From Pontibacter diazotrophicus (GTDB taxonomy: Bacteria > Bacteroidota > Bacteroidia > Cytophagales > Hymenobacteraceae): 64,000 nt of DNA. Position numbers and translations under genes: made by a program. The notes below the pieces were generated by a model. It did not search any database and was not told the DNA's origin. It saw nothing but the letters and a program-made list of their open reading frames with translations. Positions 43,289 through 52,335 of this stretch are shown one piece after another. The stretch lies in assembly GCF_003367245.1 (NCBI RefSeq), contig NZ_QRGR01000004.1:1-64000 (forward strand), given 5' to 3'. Position 1 is the stretch's first letter. The number at the start of each line of letters is the position of its first letter.

Positions 43289-44938
43289 TTAAAAGATATA
43301 CTTTGTGCTCAGGAAGTTAGAATTTCCTTCGTTTATAATTTCATTGATGAGCTTCTTGTTATTCTCGTTGAGCTTCGTGGCCACCAGCGAGCGGATTGAG
43401 AAGGAACGCAAAGCATCTACCACTGACAAAGTCCCTTCTGCACTGTCTTTACGACCCGTAAACGGAAAAGTGTCTGGTCCGCGCTGGCACTGGCAGTTAA
43501 CATTCACGCGACTCACCTGATTTACCAGTGGATCTATCAACGAGGCTGTTTCTGCAGCATCATTACTGAAAATACTGACCTGCTGGCCGTGCGTAGATTC
43601 AATTAAATACTGGATTGGCTTCTCCAGGTCATCAAAAGGCACTACCGGAATAACGGGTCCGAATTGCTCTTCACGGTAAACTTTCATGTCCTGGTTTACA
43701 GGGTAAAGTATGGCTGGATAAACAAAAGACTTAAAAGAGGTACCTCCTCCTCTATTCACCACAGAAGCGCCATGTGCGGCGGCATCATCAATCAGTTCTT
43801 TCAGATAGGCAGGCTTATGAGGCTCCGGCAGTGGCGTTAGAGCCACTCCTTTCTCCCATGGCATGCCAATCTTCAGTTTACAGACAGCATCACTTAACTG
43901 CTCTAGGAACTGATCCACCTTCGAGCGGTGTACAAATACAATCTTAAGTGCTGTACAGCGCTGCCCGTTAAAAGAAAGCGCACCCAGCACAGTTTCAGAA
44001 ACAGCCAGGTTTACATCTGCATTTTCTGTAACGATGGCGGCATTCTTGGCATCCAATCCTAGTATGGCCCGCAACCTGTTCACCTTCGGGTGAAGCTTCT
44101 TCAGTTCATCGGCTACTTTACTGGAACCAATCAATGTTAAGACATTTATTTTGCCTGACTGCATCAGTGCCGGTACAATGGCATGCCCGCGCCCGTAAAT
44201 AGTGTTGACTACCCCTTTCGGGAAACACTCTTTGAAAGCCTGCAATAATGGGTAGTGCAATAACGTACCGTGCTTTGGCGGCTTGAACAACAGCGTATTC
44301 CCCATGATAAGGGCAGGAATAAGTGTGGTAAACGTTTCGTTCAGCGGGTAATTAAATGGCCCCATACACAGCACCACTCCCAGCGGTGAACGACGGATTT
44401 GGGCAACAATCCCCTGCTCAATCTCGAAGCGGGAAGAATCGCGGTCGAGGTCTTTAAGGGCATCAATGGTCGCATAAATATATTCCACTGTTCTGTCAAA
44501 CTCTTTCACAGAATCCGCAACAGATTTCCCTATTTCCCACATGATGAGCTTCACAACAATGTCTTTCTGCTCAATCATTTTATGCGTAAACTGCTCTACA
44601 CAACGGATGCGGTCCTGCACACTCATGGTCGGCCACTGCCCGCGGCCATTGTTATAGGCTGCCACAGCTGCATCCAGTGACTCCATTGCTTCCTTTTCCG
44701 TGCAAACAGGGTAAGTGCCGATAACCTTGCGTTTGAAGCCTTCAGGGGTTTTAACAGCTACCGGAGAATAAACTGTATGCACAGCCCCCTCCCACTGTTT
44801 CATTTCTCCGTCAGAAAGAAACTCACGCTGATGGATTTCCTGTTTCAGCTTAAATTCTTCCGGAATCTGATTTTCCTCAACAAAAATTGATTTTACCTGG
44901 TCTTCTGTTGCATTCTCTGCAAAATCAGTTACACTCAT
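43289..44938 (-). CDS. gapN: NADP-dependent non-phosphorylating glyceraldehyde-3-phosphate dehydrogenase (ALDH11/GapN type)
   Basis: The 549-residue aldehyde dehydrogenase oxidises glyceraldehyde 3-phosphate to 3-phosphoglycerate with NADP, bypassing ATP formation. MGPFNYPLNETFTTLIPALI binds NADP. The catalytic Cys sits in SFNGQRCTALK, and EEQFGPVIPVVPFD is near the C-terminus. The block QCQRGPDTFPFTGRKDS and the ending VVDALRSFSIRSLVA are specific to the plant/bacterial ALDH11 group. A ~40-residue C-terminal extension follows. Transcribed alone from a -7 box about 130 bp upstream. Confidence 0.85.
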   Translation of the reverse strand: MSVTDFAENATEDQVKSIFVEENQIPEEFKLKQEIHQREFLSDGEMKQWEGAVHTVYSPVAVKTPEGFKRKVIGTYPVCTEKEAMESLDAAVAAYNNGRGQWPTMSVQDRIRCVEQFTHKMIEQKDIVVKLIMWEIGKSVADSVKEFDRTVEYIYATIDALKDLDRDSSRFEIEQGIVAQIRRSPLGVVLCMGPFNYPLNETFTTLIPALIMGNTLLFKPPKHGTLLHYPLLQAFKECFPKGVVNTIYGRGHAIVPALMQSGKINVLTLIGSSKVADELKKLHPKVNRLRAILGLDAKNAAIVTENADVNLAVSETVLGALSFNGQRCTALKIVFVHRSKVDQFLEQLSDAVCKLKIGMPWEKGVALTPLPEPHKPAYLKELIDDAAAHGASVVNRGGGTSFKSFVYPAILYPVNQDMKVYREEQFGPVIPVVPFDDLEKPIQYLIESTHGQQVSIFSNDAAETASLIDPLVNQVSRVNVNCQCQRGPDTFPFTGRKDSAEGTLSVVDALRSFSIRSLVATKLNENNKKLINEIINEGNSNFLSTKYIF

Positions 44939-45314
44939 TGCACGTTTATTAGGTTTCGTAATAATTCATGAAGCAGCTCATTTAATGGTGTGTCAGCAAC
45001 AGCTCTAGTTCGATAAGTAAAGGAGCAGGTAATCACACACCATCACGCGTAGCTACTTTTAGTGCTACAAAAGTAGAGGTAGTTTTTGAATTATAAAATA
45101 TTAGGCCGGAATAGTTGCGTAAATAATAATTATGCAAGCCTAATACTGTTATTTTACTAACAAGTGTTAGGTTCTTCTATATAAATGTAAAGTCACAAGC
45201 TCCTGTACGCGTAAACAAGAGACCATGACGGCCTGGCTACTAAATCGAAAGGACCTTGAAGAACGGCAACAGTTTTGCCATCAGTATTTGTAGAGTAAGA
45301 AAGAAGAAGCCGCT
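44939..45314. other. Intergenic region upstream of gapN
   Basis: The 376-bp gap holds the candidate gapN promoter (45068-45075) and no convincing ORF. The leader of gapN is about 120 bases with no recognised riboswitch. Confidence 0.5.
45068..45075 (-). promoter_or_regulatory. Candidate -7 box for gapN
   Basis: On the minus strand TACTTTTG fits TAnnTTTG exactly, about 130 bp upstream of the gapN start. No good -33 TTG. Confidence 0.5.
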
Positions 45315-46256
45315 TTAGCATAAATTACCTAAGCCTGCAGTTTTCTGCTGAAAAACCTTTGGAGTGGTTCCCACCTTGTTTTTGAACGCCCGGATAAAAT
45401 AATTGAGGTTCTGAAATCCCGCCATGTAGCAGGTCTGTGTCACAGAGTTGAGTGGGTTCCGGAGATATTCTTTAGCCAGCCTTATTCGCTCTTTCAGAAT
45501 GTAATCGGCGGGTGTGAAACCAAACTCTTCCTTAAACTTCCTGAAAAAGCTGGCGCGGCTCATGCAGGCTTTGTCGCTGAGTTTATCCACGTCTATTTTG
45601 GATGTGATATTTTCTTTGATGTACTGGATGATATGGCCGAAGCGATGGCTATTGGCAAGAGACTTATAATTGTTTTCGAAAAACTGCCTTGCCTGCGTCT
45701 GCATCAGCCGGACGAGTAATTCGCGGAGAGCCAGGTTAGCCAGAATATCCTTTTCACGACTGTGGTCATTGATGCTGATGCGGATAAGGCGGTTAATGAT
45801 ATCAGCAAGTTCCACATTATTAGCCAGGTGAAAATACTGTTCATTTACCTGCCACTCTTCTCCTGCCTCTGCTTTAGGGTGTTGCTCATTTAACAGCTGT
45901 ATCGTGCTTTGTATCTGCTCTGCCGAAATGGCAAGCGCAATGCACTGGGTGGGATTTTGTTTTTCAGCCTCCGGAAAATCAATCTTCATCAGCTCGTTCG
46001 GCGGCACAATAATTGATTCGCCGGGGAAATAGTCAAAGCCGGGCTTATCGAAGAGGTGCATCACTTTTTTGCCCCGCAGCATACTTGTCAGTACCCAGTA
46101 TCCAAAAGCTAAGTTCACTCCTTTCGCTGCCTCATGTGTTTCAAATACATTCAATTCGCAGGCATCCAGGGTGTAAGCAGATCTGTTTTCAACTAAAGTG
46201 AACAGGGAACGCTCATCGCGCACTGGTATAGGTTGCAGTGTGTTTCCGGGTGCCAT
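45315..46256 (-). CDS. AraC-family transcriptional regulator
   Basis: The 313-residue protein has an N-terminal effector-like domain and a C-terminal AraC DNA-binding domain from about residue 210. It carries two helix-turn-helix motifs: VDKLSDKACMSRASFFRKFK and the second with LRNPLNSVTQTCYMAGFQNL. The end NYFIRAFKNKVGTTPKVFQ is the AraC signature. The N-terminal part resembles the AraC regulators found beside aldehyde dehydrogenases. It is divergent from the ALDH/DUF779 genes, 157 bp away, and is the likely regulator of both. Confidence 0.92.
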   Translation of the reverse strand: MAPGNTLQPIPVRDERSLFTLVENRSAYTLDACELNVFETHEAAKGVNLAFGYWVLTSMLRGKKVMHLFDKPGFDYFPGESIIVPPNELMKIDFPEAEKQNPTQCIALAISAEQIQSTIQLLNEQHPKAEAGEEWQVNEQYFHLANNVELADIINRLIRISINDHSREKDILANLALRELLVRLMQTQARQFFENNYKSLANSHRFGHIIQYIKENITSKIDVDKLSDKACMSRASFFRKFKEEFGFTPADYILKERIRLAKEYLRNPLNSVTQTCYMAGFQNLNYFIRAFKNKVGTTPKVFQQKTAGLGNLC

Positions 46257-46397
46257 ACGGTTTTCAGTAAGTGATTGCTCAATATATAAACCTTATACTT
46301 CAATATCAACCTGATACGATAAGAATAGTTTTTGATATAATAAGAGAAGTTTAACTGTATTTATCTGCGGACCTTAGACAAAACGAAAAAAAACAAA

Positions 46398-46411
46398 TTT
46401 AACACGTTAAA
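46398..46411. promoter_or_regulatory. Short inverted repeat just before the ALDH start
   Basis: TTTAAC-AC-GTTAAA abuts the ALDH start codon, and another TTTAAC lies at 46350-46355. It may be part of an operator. Confidence 0.35.
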
Positions 46412-46413
46412 CT

Positions 46414-47946
46414 ATGGACACAGTAGCAATGCCTCAGGAAAAGTCAGCTGTATTGGAGCGGCCTTCCTTTAAAGAAAAATACGATCACTTTATCGGGGGG
46501 CAGTGGGTAGCACCTGCCAGCGGAGAATATTTCGACAACATCTCTCCTATCGACGGCAAGCCTTTCACCAAAGCAGCCCGTGGTAACAAAGAAGACATAG
46601 AAAAAGCCTTGGATGCCGCGCATGAAGCTTTTAAATCTTGGTCTAAGACCTCCGCAGCCACAAGGGCCAAAGTACTTCTTGACATAGCGGATGTGATAGA
46701 GAAAAACGCGGAAATGCTGGCCAGAGTTGAAACCGTGGACAACGGGAAAGCTATACGTGAGACACGCGCAGCCGATATTCCGCTGTGCATCGACCACTTC
46801 CGATACTTTGCCGGCGCTATCCGTGCCGATGAAAGCACTATGTCAGAGCATGACGAGTTCACTATCAGCATTAACCTGCAGGAGCCGCTTGGCGTGGTGG
46901 GGCAGATTATCCCCTGGAACTTCCCGCTGCTGATGGCCACCTGGAAAATGGCCCCTGCCCTGGCTGCCGGCTGCTGCGTCGTGATGAAACCAGCTGAGCA
47001 AACCCCAACTGGTATTATGGTGCTGATGGAGCTTATTAAAGATATCATTCCAGCCGGGGTGCTGAACATTGTGACCGGATTCGGCACAGAGGCAGGCAAG
47101 CCGCTTGCGCAATCGCCAAGGGTAGCAAAAGTGGCCTTTACGGGCGAAACCACCACCGGGCGACTGATCATGCAGTATGCCTCTGAAAACCTGGTGCCGG
47201 TTACAATGGAATTAGGCGGTAAGTCACCAAATATCTTCATGCCAAGTATAGCCGAGGCCGATGATGAATTTTTTGACAAATGCGTGGAAGGCGCCGTAAT
47301 GTTTGCCCTGAACCAGGGAGAGGTTTGTACTTGCCCTTCGCGCATACTCGTGCACGAAAGCATCTACGACCGCTTTATGGAGCGTGTCATCCAACGCACA
47401 GAAGCTATCAAATTAGGCCACCCGCTATCTGAAGATACCATGATGGGCGCGCAGGCTTCTAACGACCAGTTTGAGAAGATTCTCTCATACATGGATATAG
47501 GTAAACAGGAAGGTGCTGAAGTGCTGACAGGTGGCGGTGCCGCCGGCCTTAACAGCGGCCTGGAGAACGGGTACTATATCAAACCAACCATCTTTAAGGG
47601 CACAAACAAAATGCGGGTGTTCCAGGAAGAGATTTTCGGACCGGTTGTATCTGTGGCTACCTTCAAAACTACTGAAGAAGCCATCGAAATGGCAAACGAT
47701 ACGCTTTACGGCTTAGGTGCCGGCCTCTGGACCCGAGATGCGCATGAAATCTACCAGATTCCACGTGCCATACAGGCAGGTCGTGTATGGGTTAACTGCT
47801 ACCATGCCTACCCGGCTCACGCTCCGTTTGGTGGTTATAAAAAATCAGGTTTTGGCCGTGAGAACCACAAAATGATGCTCAACTATTACCGCCAGACCAA
47901 AAACATGCTCATCTCTTACAACAAGAATAAGCAAGGTTTCTTTTAA
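46414..47946 (+). CDS. NAD-dependent aldehyde dehydrogenase (ExaC/acetaldehyde-dehydrogenase-like)
   Basis: The 510-residue aldehyde dehydrogenase resembles ExaC/AldB-type enzymes that oxidise short-chain aldehydes to acids. NAD is bound by [20 protein letters not shown] and [14 protein letters not shown]. The general base Glu is in [11 protein letters not shown] and the nucleophile Cys in [11 protein letters not shown]. The C-terminus has [21 protein letters not shown]. The gene lies in the AraC-ALDH-DUF779 order, so the likely cue is an aldehyde or alcohol. Confidence 0.9.
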   Translation: MDTVAMPQEKSAVLERPSFKEKYDHFIGGQWVAPASGEYFDNISPIDGKPFTKAARGNKEDIEKALDAAHEAFKSWSKTSAATRAKVLLDIADVIEKNAEMLARVETVDNGKAIRETRAADIPLCIDHFRYFAGAIRADESTMSEHDEFTISINLQEPLGVVGQIIPWNFPLLMATWKMAPALAAGCCVVMKPAEQTPTGIMVLMELIKDIIPAGVLNIVTGFGTEAGKPLAQSPRVAKVAFTGETTTGRLIMQYASENLVPVTMELGGKSPNIFMPSIAEADDEFFDKCVEGAVMFALNQGEVCTCPSRILVHESIYDRFMERVIQRTEAIKLGHPLSEDTMMGAQASNDQFEKILSYMDIGKQEGAEVLTGGGAAGLNSGLENGYYIKPTIFKGTNKMRVFQEEIFGPVVSVATFKTTEEAIEMANDTLYGLGAGLWTRDAHEIYQIPRAIQAGRVWVNCYHAYPAHAPFGGYKKSGFGRENHKMMLNYYRQTKNMLISYNKNKQGFF

Positions 47947-47967
47947 TCTTTCAATGTATCACAGAAA

Positions 47968-47995
47968 CCCTGTAGTTTTGCTACAGGGCTTTCTT
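47968..47995 (+). terminator. Intercistronic hairpin between ALDH and DUF779 genes
   Basis: The stem CCCTGTAG / CTACAGGG has a TTTTG loop and a weak T-rich tail (CTTTCTT). It may partly terminate or stabilise the upstream message rather than end it. Confidence 0.5.
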
Positions 47996-48012
47996 ATTTA
48001 ATATGAAAGACA

Positions 48013-48375
48013 ATGGAGGTAAAACGCGTAGACATAACCGATAAGGCCAAAGAGGTGATTGACCAGCTGCGGGACAGGCATGGGCCTTTAATGTTCCATC
48101 AGAGCGGTGGCTGCTGCGATGGCTCAACCCCCATGTGCTTTGAAGATGGAGAGTTCCGGGTAGGCGACAGTGATGTGCTGCTCGGGGAAGTGCACGGCTG
48201 CAAATTTTATATTGCTCGTGATCAGTACGAGTATTGGAAGCACACGCAACTGACACTGGATGTAACGCCAGGCCGGGGTGCCAGCTTTTCGCTGGAGATA
48301 CCGCTGGGCCTGCGTTTCCTTATTCGTTCTAAACTGTTCACTCAAGAAGATCTGGAACAGCTGCCAACTTTATAG
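48013..48375 (+). CDS. DUF779 protein, partner of the aldehyde dehydrogenase
   Basis: The 120-residue cytosolic protein matches the DUF779 family, which is regularly encoded beside ExaC-type aldehyde dehydrogenases. The conserved core is LMFHQSGGCCDGSTPMCF, followed by HGCKFYIARDQYEYW, with a Cys pair and His positioned like a metal site. Its reaction is unknown. The gene starts 66 bp after the ALDH stop, past a hairpin. Context makes it an accessory to the aldehyde step. Confidence 0.9.
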   Translation: MEVKRVDITDKAKEVIDQLRDRHGPLMFHQSGGCCDGSTPMCFEDGEFRVGDSDVLLGEVHGCKFYIARDQYEYWKHTQLTLDVTPGRGASFSLEIPLGLRFLIRSKLFTQEDLEQLPTL

Positions 48376-48418
48376 TACAAGAATTTTTAGATAAGGGTGT
48401 AACGGAACTCACCAGCAC

Positions 48419-48453
48419 AAACTCCTGCTCTTTCTGAGGCAGGAGTTTTTTTT
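48419..48453 (+). terminator. Terminator after the DUF779 gene
   Basis: The stem AAACTCCTGC / GCAGGAGTTT is followed by nine or more T, about 44 bp after the stop. Confidence 0.85.
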
Positions 48454-48693
48454 GTACCTCTTTATAGTTTAAAGAAGCTGCTTTAACTGAAAATAGTAGC
48501 AGGTGTACCAACATCAATTCAGATATAACATAGGCTACTCATGCAATAAATATCATTGATTCATACAGGAAAATATAAATATACCGCGCTAACGCAACTA
48601 CAAAACTCCCGTACAACATGGCTGACTTTGCTACTGCTCAATATAATACAGCATTAGCCTGTCATTATTTTGTACCTGTTGAACTGGAATTTA

Positions 48694-49431
48694 ATGGATA
48701 AAGAAGATATACATTTATGGGACTGGGAACGCCTTTTACTTGGTGATGCTCCCAGGGAATTTATGGCAGAAGTATTTGTACGCACTTTGGTTATGTACAT
48801 CATCCTGATTGTGGTGCTGCGGCTGTTTGGTAAGCGAATGAGCGCGCAACTAAGTATCACCGAAATGGCTGTGATGATTACACTGGGTGCTATTATAGCT
48901 GTTCCCATGCAGATACCTGACCGCGGGATGTTGCCAGCTATTGTCGTGCTGCTCTGTGCCCTCCTGTTTCAGCGCGGCCTGAACTGGCTGACTTTTATAA
49001 ATAGTAAGTTTGAAAATATAGCGCAGGGCAAAACGAGCCTTTTGGTTGCAGAGGGTTGCATGGAGCTGAAGGAAATGAAAAAGACAACCGCTTCGCGGGA
49101 GCAGGTTTTTGCAGTGCTTCGAAACAAGAATGTACAACACCTGGGCCAGGTAAAACGGCTTTACCTCGAGCCTTCCGGTAAATTCAGCCTTTTCAGGAAT
49201 GAAGACCCATTGACCGGACTGAGTGTATTACCATTGCAGGACGAGGACTTACTGACAAATCAGCCACACGACAATGGCCACTATGCCTGCAACAACTGCG
49301 GCAATACAGTGGAAAGTGATGATAAACCAAATGATGAATGCTCGCGCTGCGGTGCAAACATGTGGACACAGGCATTCTCTTTGATTCCTGAAAACCACAA
49401 TGATTTCACCCTGAAAGAAGCGGATGAATAA
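48694..49431 (+). CDS. DUF421 membrane protein with C-terminal zinc ribbon (copy 1)
   Basis: The 245-residue protein, from the ATG at 48694, has an N-terminal membrane domain of three helices (about 25-105; VLRLFGKRMSAQLSITEMAVM and GAIIAVPMQIPDRGMLPAIV). A cytosolic DUF421 domain of the YetF/YcaP type follows (about 110-190). The C-terminus adds a CxxC...CxxC ribbon (ACNNCGNTVES, ECSRCGANMW), which is not in most DUF421 members I know. An upstream TTG at 48670 would add eight non-membrane residues. It is 35 bp upstream of a paralogue. Confidence 0.88.
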   Translation: MDKEDIHLWDWERLLLGDAPREFMAEVFVRTLVMYIILIVVLRLFGKRMSAQLSITEMAVMITLGAIIAVPMQIPDRGMLPAIVVLLCALLFQRGLNWLTFINSKFENIAQGKTSLLVAEGCMELKEMKKTTASREQVFAVLRNKNVQHLGQVKRLYLEPSGKFSLFRNEDPLTGLSVLPLQDEDLLTNQPHDNGHYACNNCGNTVESDDKPNDECSRCGANMWTQAFSLIPENHNDFTLKEADE

Positions 49432-49466
49432 AATAATTTATCAAATAAATTTAGACCAATAGAAAA

Positions 49467-50159
49467 ATGGGCGCAGATGATATAGCTATAACAGATTACA
49501 TGCGGATAATCTTAGGGGATGTTCCCTGGAGTTTTCTCATAGAAGTTATTATCCGTATTACCTTCATATACCTCCTGCTCATGGTGTCGATGCGGTTTAT
49601 GGGAAAACGTATGGCCTCGACCCTTAGCAACAGTGAGTTGGCTGCGCTCGTGTCGTTGGCTGCAGCCGTTGGAGTACCCATGCTTGCCCCCGAACGTGGC
49701 ATGTTGCCTGCCCTGATTATAGCCGTTATTGTAGTGAGTATTCAGCGGATTATTTCCTACTATTCCTACAAAAGCAGCAAGTTTGAGTTTTTGGCTTTAG
49801 GTGACATTAGTGTTCTGGTGAAAGATGGCAGAATGCTGCTGGATGTAATGAAATTAAACCGGGTATCTCCTGAACGGCTTTTAGCAGAATTAAGAAGTGC
49901 CGGTATCACCAACTTAGGCAAAGTGAGAAGGTCTTATTTTGAGGCAACGGGTGAATTCACTAATTACCTGTATGAAAATCCGATACCAGGCCTGAATATC
50001 CTGCCTGAATGGGATGAGAGTTTCAGGTCAGAGCAACAGGAAACAGTGGACACATTTGCCTGCCGTAATTGCGGCAATACAGTCGAAAATGAAAGAGACA
50101 GGGAATGGAACTGCAGCAACTGCGGTGAGAAAGACTGGACAAATGCCATCGTAAGCTGA
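49467..50159 (+). CDS. DUF421 membrane protein with C-terminal zinc ribbon (copy 2)
   Basis: The 230-residue paralogue of the preceding gene has the same order. Three N-terminal helices (MVSMRFMGKRMASTLSNSEL, then AAAVGVPMLAPERGMLPALI) precede the DUF421 domain (FEFLALGDISVLVKDGRMLL). The C-terminal ribbon has ACRNCGNTVEN and CSNCGEKDW. Its Cys spacing is slightly shorter than copy 1. The pair likely arose by tandem duplication and may form a hetero-oligomer. Copies are clearly diverged, so it is not a recent event. Confidence 0.88.
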   Translation: MGADDIAITDYMRIILGDVPWSFLIEVIIRITFIYLLLMVSMRFMGKRMASTLSNSELAALVSLAAAVGVPMLAPERGMLPALIIAVIVVSIQRIISYYSYKSSKFEFLALGDISVLVKDGRMLLDVMKLNRVSPERLLAELRSAGITNLGKVRRSYFEATGEFTNYLYENPIPGLNILPEWDESFRSEQQETVDTFACRNCGNTVENERDREWNCSNCGEKDWTNAIVS

Positions 50160-50191
50160 ATTACTGAAGGAAGGCTAAGAACCACTTAAAT

Positions 50192-50227
50192 AAAAAGGTC
50201 CTGCATCAGAATGTGCAGGACCTTTTT
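50192..50227. terminator. Bidirectional terminator between DUF421 and holin-like genes
   Basis: A perfect 14-bp stem AAAAAGGTCCTGCA with its complement and an 8-base loop separates convergent genes. Confidence 0.9.
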
Positions 50228-50244
50228 ATTACGGTCACGAAGGA

Positions 50245-50649
50245 TTATTTGGCAGCTATACGCATCTCAGTTTGCTGCGGTGCCTGCTCCAGCATAGCGT
50301 AATCATCATTTCCGCCCCTCATCCAGCTTACGGCAGCAATGGTCAAAGCCGTTACAAGCGCAATAATAAAAGCAGGCAGGAAGCCATCTGTTTTAAAATT
50401 GCCCACCAGTTTGTCAACCAATTTTATCATCAGGGCAACCACGAACAAACTGACAATGGCTTCCAGTAAGAAAAAGGTAACCAGGTTGAGTAAACCGCTA
50501 AGCAACCAACCAATGGTTGCATTTAAAATGGCTATCAGAAACGCCACCCACAGCGCAGTCCAGAAACTTTTTACATGCACACTGGACATGGCATACGCCA
50601 AAATTAAAATGACGCCGGCTGTTATAAATAAATTCAGTATAAATTCCAT
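50245..50649 (-). CDS. Phage-holin-superfamily-IV-like membrane protein
   Basis: The 134-residue protein has four hydrophobic helices (about 4-24, 30-55, 58-85, 88-110) and a soluble C-terminal tail. The layout with LILAYAMSSVHVKSFWTALWV and ATIGWLLSGLLNLVTFFLLEA fits the Phage_holin_4_2 domain. These are usually chromosomal membrane proteins in bacteria, not phage lysis genes. No phage gene is nearby. Function unknown. It is convergent with the DUF421 pair. Confidence 0.82.
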   Translation of the reverse strand: MEFILNLFITAGVILILAYAMSSVHVKSFWTALWVAFLIAILNATIGWLLSGLLNLVTFFLLEAIVSLFVVALMIKLVDKLVGNFKTDGFLPAFIIALVTALTIAAVSWMRGGNDDYAMLEQAPQQTEMRIAAK

Positions 50650-50718
50650 AGTGTTAATTTGTTGTTTAACTATAGAACACTACTACGCAGGCAGCACTGG
50701 TTTTGATAATAAAAATTA

Positions 50719-51405
50719 TCAGTTCCGATACTCAGGCTTCATCTTATTCCGGTAATTCGCTTCAAATTTTATTACTTTAGGCCTTGCTACAGACACTACA
50801 TAGGGGTCTGTCGGGTTGATGCGGTAATAATCCTGGTGGTAATCTTCTGCCTCCCAGAACTTTTTTAAAGGCTGCACTTGTGTAACTATATCATCCCGAT
50901 AAGTACCTGCTTCGTCTAACTGTCGCACATAGTTTTCTACGATGCTTCTTTCTTCAGGCGTGCGGTAAAATACCACAGAACGGTACTGTTTGCCATAATC
51001 GGGGCCTTGTCTATTGAGCGTGGTCGGATCATGCGTAGCAAAAAACACCTCTACCAGCTCCCGGTAAGAGATTTCCTCTGGATCATAGTAAACTTGTACT
51101 GCCTCTGCATAATCCGTCTCGCCGGCGCTTACTTCATGATAAGTAGGATTATCCTTGGTACCACCGGAATAACCTGATACAACCGCGTTCACCCCTTGCA
51201 AACGCTCAAAATAAGCCTCTGTACACCAAAAGCAGCCGCCAGCGAAGGTCGCCTTCGCTAAGCCTGCTGTGTCCTCAGGCAATAACACCGCGCGGGTATC
51301 ACTTGTGAAGCTGCTGGAATAGCGGTCGGTCGTGGCTTCGGTACATGAAGTAAAAAGAAGGAAGAGGGGTAATAATGAGTAAAGGTATAGTGAAAATATT
51401 TTCAT
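50719..51405 (-). CDS. msrA: Peptide-methionine (S)-S-oxide reductase, predicted lipoprotein
   Basis: The 228-residue MsrA repairs oxidised methionine in proteins. The catalytic motif is AGGCFWCTEAYFERL with nucleophile Cys58. GVNAVVSGYSGGTKDNPTYHEVSAGETDYAEAV and EDYHQDYYRINP are the other family blocks. Unlike cytosolic MsrA it has a lipoprotein signal (LYLYSLLPLFLLFTSC, Cys21), so it acts in the periplasm or on the outer membrane. It is transcribed alone on the minus strand. Confidence 0.92.
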   Translation of the reverse strand: MKIFSLYLYSLLPLFLLFTSCTEATTDRYSSSFTSDTRAVLLPEDTAGLAKATFAGGCFWCTEAYFERLQGVNAVVSGYSGGTKDNPTYHEVSAGETDYAEAVQVYYDPEEISYRELVEVFFATHDPTTLNRQGPDYGKQYRSVVFYRTPEERSIVENYVRQLDEAGTYRDDIVTQVQPLKKFWEAEDYHQDYYRINPTDPYVVSVARPKVIKFEANYRNKMKPEYRN

Positions 51406-51460
51406 AGGATAAGTATAGCGTTCTTTCTTAATAATGATAACAAGCTTTCAATGGATTTAG

Positions 51461-51491
51461 TTTGGACAGAGACTCTTCCTGCCTATCTTTG
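51461..51491 (+). promoter_or_regulatory. Bacteroidota-type promoter of the class IV aminotransferase gene
   Basis: TTTG at 51461-51464, a 19-base spacer and TATCTTTG at 51484-51491 match the TTTG/TAnnTTTG pattern very well. The gene starts at 51517. Confidence 0.7.
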
Positions 51492-51516
51492 ATTATAAAG
51501 ATTAGCATCTAACATC

Positions 51517-52335
51517 ATGCAACTGCTCTATAACAACCACCTGCTGCAGGAAAATGAGTTGCGGCTGCCCCTCACCAACAGGGCCTTTCAGTATAACGAC
51601 GGTTTTTTTGAGACTATCATTATCAGGCAGGGCCGATTGAGCTTCTGGGAAGACCATATACTGCGCATGAAGGAAGCTGCCACCGCATTGCAGTTATCGT
51701 TACCCCCGTACCTAACCTCACCTGCCATCCCGGAAAAGCTTCTGAACCTGGCCGAACAACAGCAGGCAATGGAGCACGGAAGGCTAAAACTAAAATTCTG
51801 GAGAGCCGGCGCCGGTATCTATACCCCTGAAACAAACCAGGCAAATTGGCTGGCCACCGTACAGCCAGCCACGCCAGTGTCTAACCTGCCGCTGCAGGTG
51901 GGCCTTTGCAGGCAGGTCCGGACACAGTATTCTCCTCTCTCCCATTTTAAGGGCCCAAACGCGCCTTTGTACATCATGGCAGCCATAGAGAAAGACAACA
52001 GGAATCTGAATGACATATTGCTACTAGACCTTCAGAACAATGTGGCTGAGTTTATTTCCTCTAATGTGTTCTGGGTAAGCGATAACATAGTATATACTCC
52101 AGCTTTAGAAACAGGGTGTGTCAACGGTATAGTGCGACGCAACATTATGCGATGGTGTCGGCAAAATGATTTAGAAGTAGCAGAGGTTTTAGCTGATGTA
52201 GATCAACTGTATCATGCTGATAGTGTGTTCTCGGCGAATGTAACCGGAATAAAAAGAATAGCCAGCATAGAGGAGATTTCGCTTCCCACGCAACACCCGC
52301 TGGTGGATAAGCTAAAAAATGAACTTTTTAAATAG
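51517..52335 (+). CDS. Class IV aminotransferase (PabC/IlvE-like)
   Basis: The 272-residue PLP enzyme of fold type IV is either 4-amino-4-deoxychorismate lyase or a branched-chain/D-amino-acid aminotransferase. The segment NRAFQYNDGFFETIIIRQGRL is typical of the start. SHFKGPNAPLYIMA probably carries the PLP Lys, and NVAEFISSNVFWV and ETGCVNGIVRR are family blocks. The length suits PabC. No folate or isoleucine genes flank it, so the reaction stays open. Confidence 0.85.
   Translation: MQLLYNNHLLQENELRLPLTNRAFQYNDGFFETIIIRQGRLSFWEDHILRMKEAATALQLSLPPYLTSPAIPEKLLNLAEQQQAMEHGRLKLKFWRAGAGIYTPETNQANWLATVQPATPVSNLPLQVGLCRQVRTQYSPLSHFKGPNAPLYIMAAIEKDNRNLNDILLLDLQNNVAEFISSNVFWVSDNIVYTPALETGCVNGIVRRNIMRWCRQNDLEVAEVLADVDQLYHADSVFSANVTGIKRIASIEEISLPTQHPLVDKLKNELFK

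Noticed and set aside
46485..47363. Long minus-strand frame opposite the aldehyde dehydrogenase gene
   Set aside because: It is the mirror of a strongly coding plus-strand gene, with Ser/Ala/Pro-rich composition typical of antisense frames.
48618..48701. 27-codon frame overlapping the DUF421 start, suggestive of a leader peptide
   Set aside because: It lacks a ribosome-binding site, has no run of regulatory codons and no hairpin after it. The overlap of stop and start is probably chance.
50245..50649. Holin-like gene as a sign of a prophage
   Set aside because: This holin superfamily is common as a lone chromosomal membrane protein. No capsid, tail, integrase or lysin gene lies nearby.
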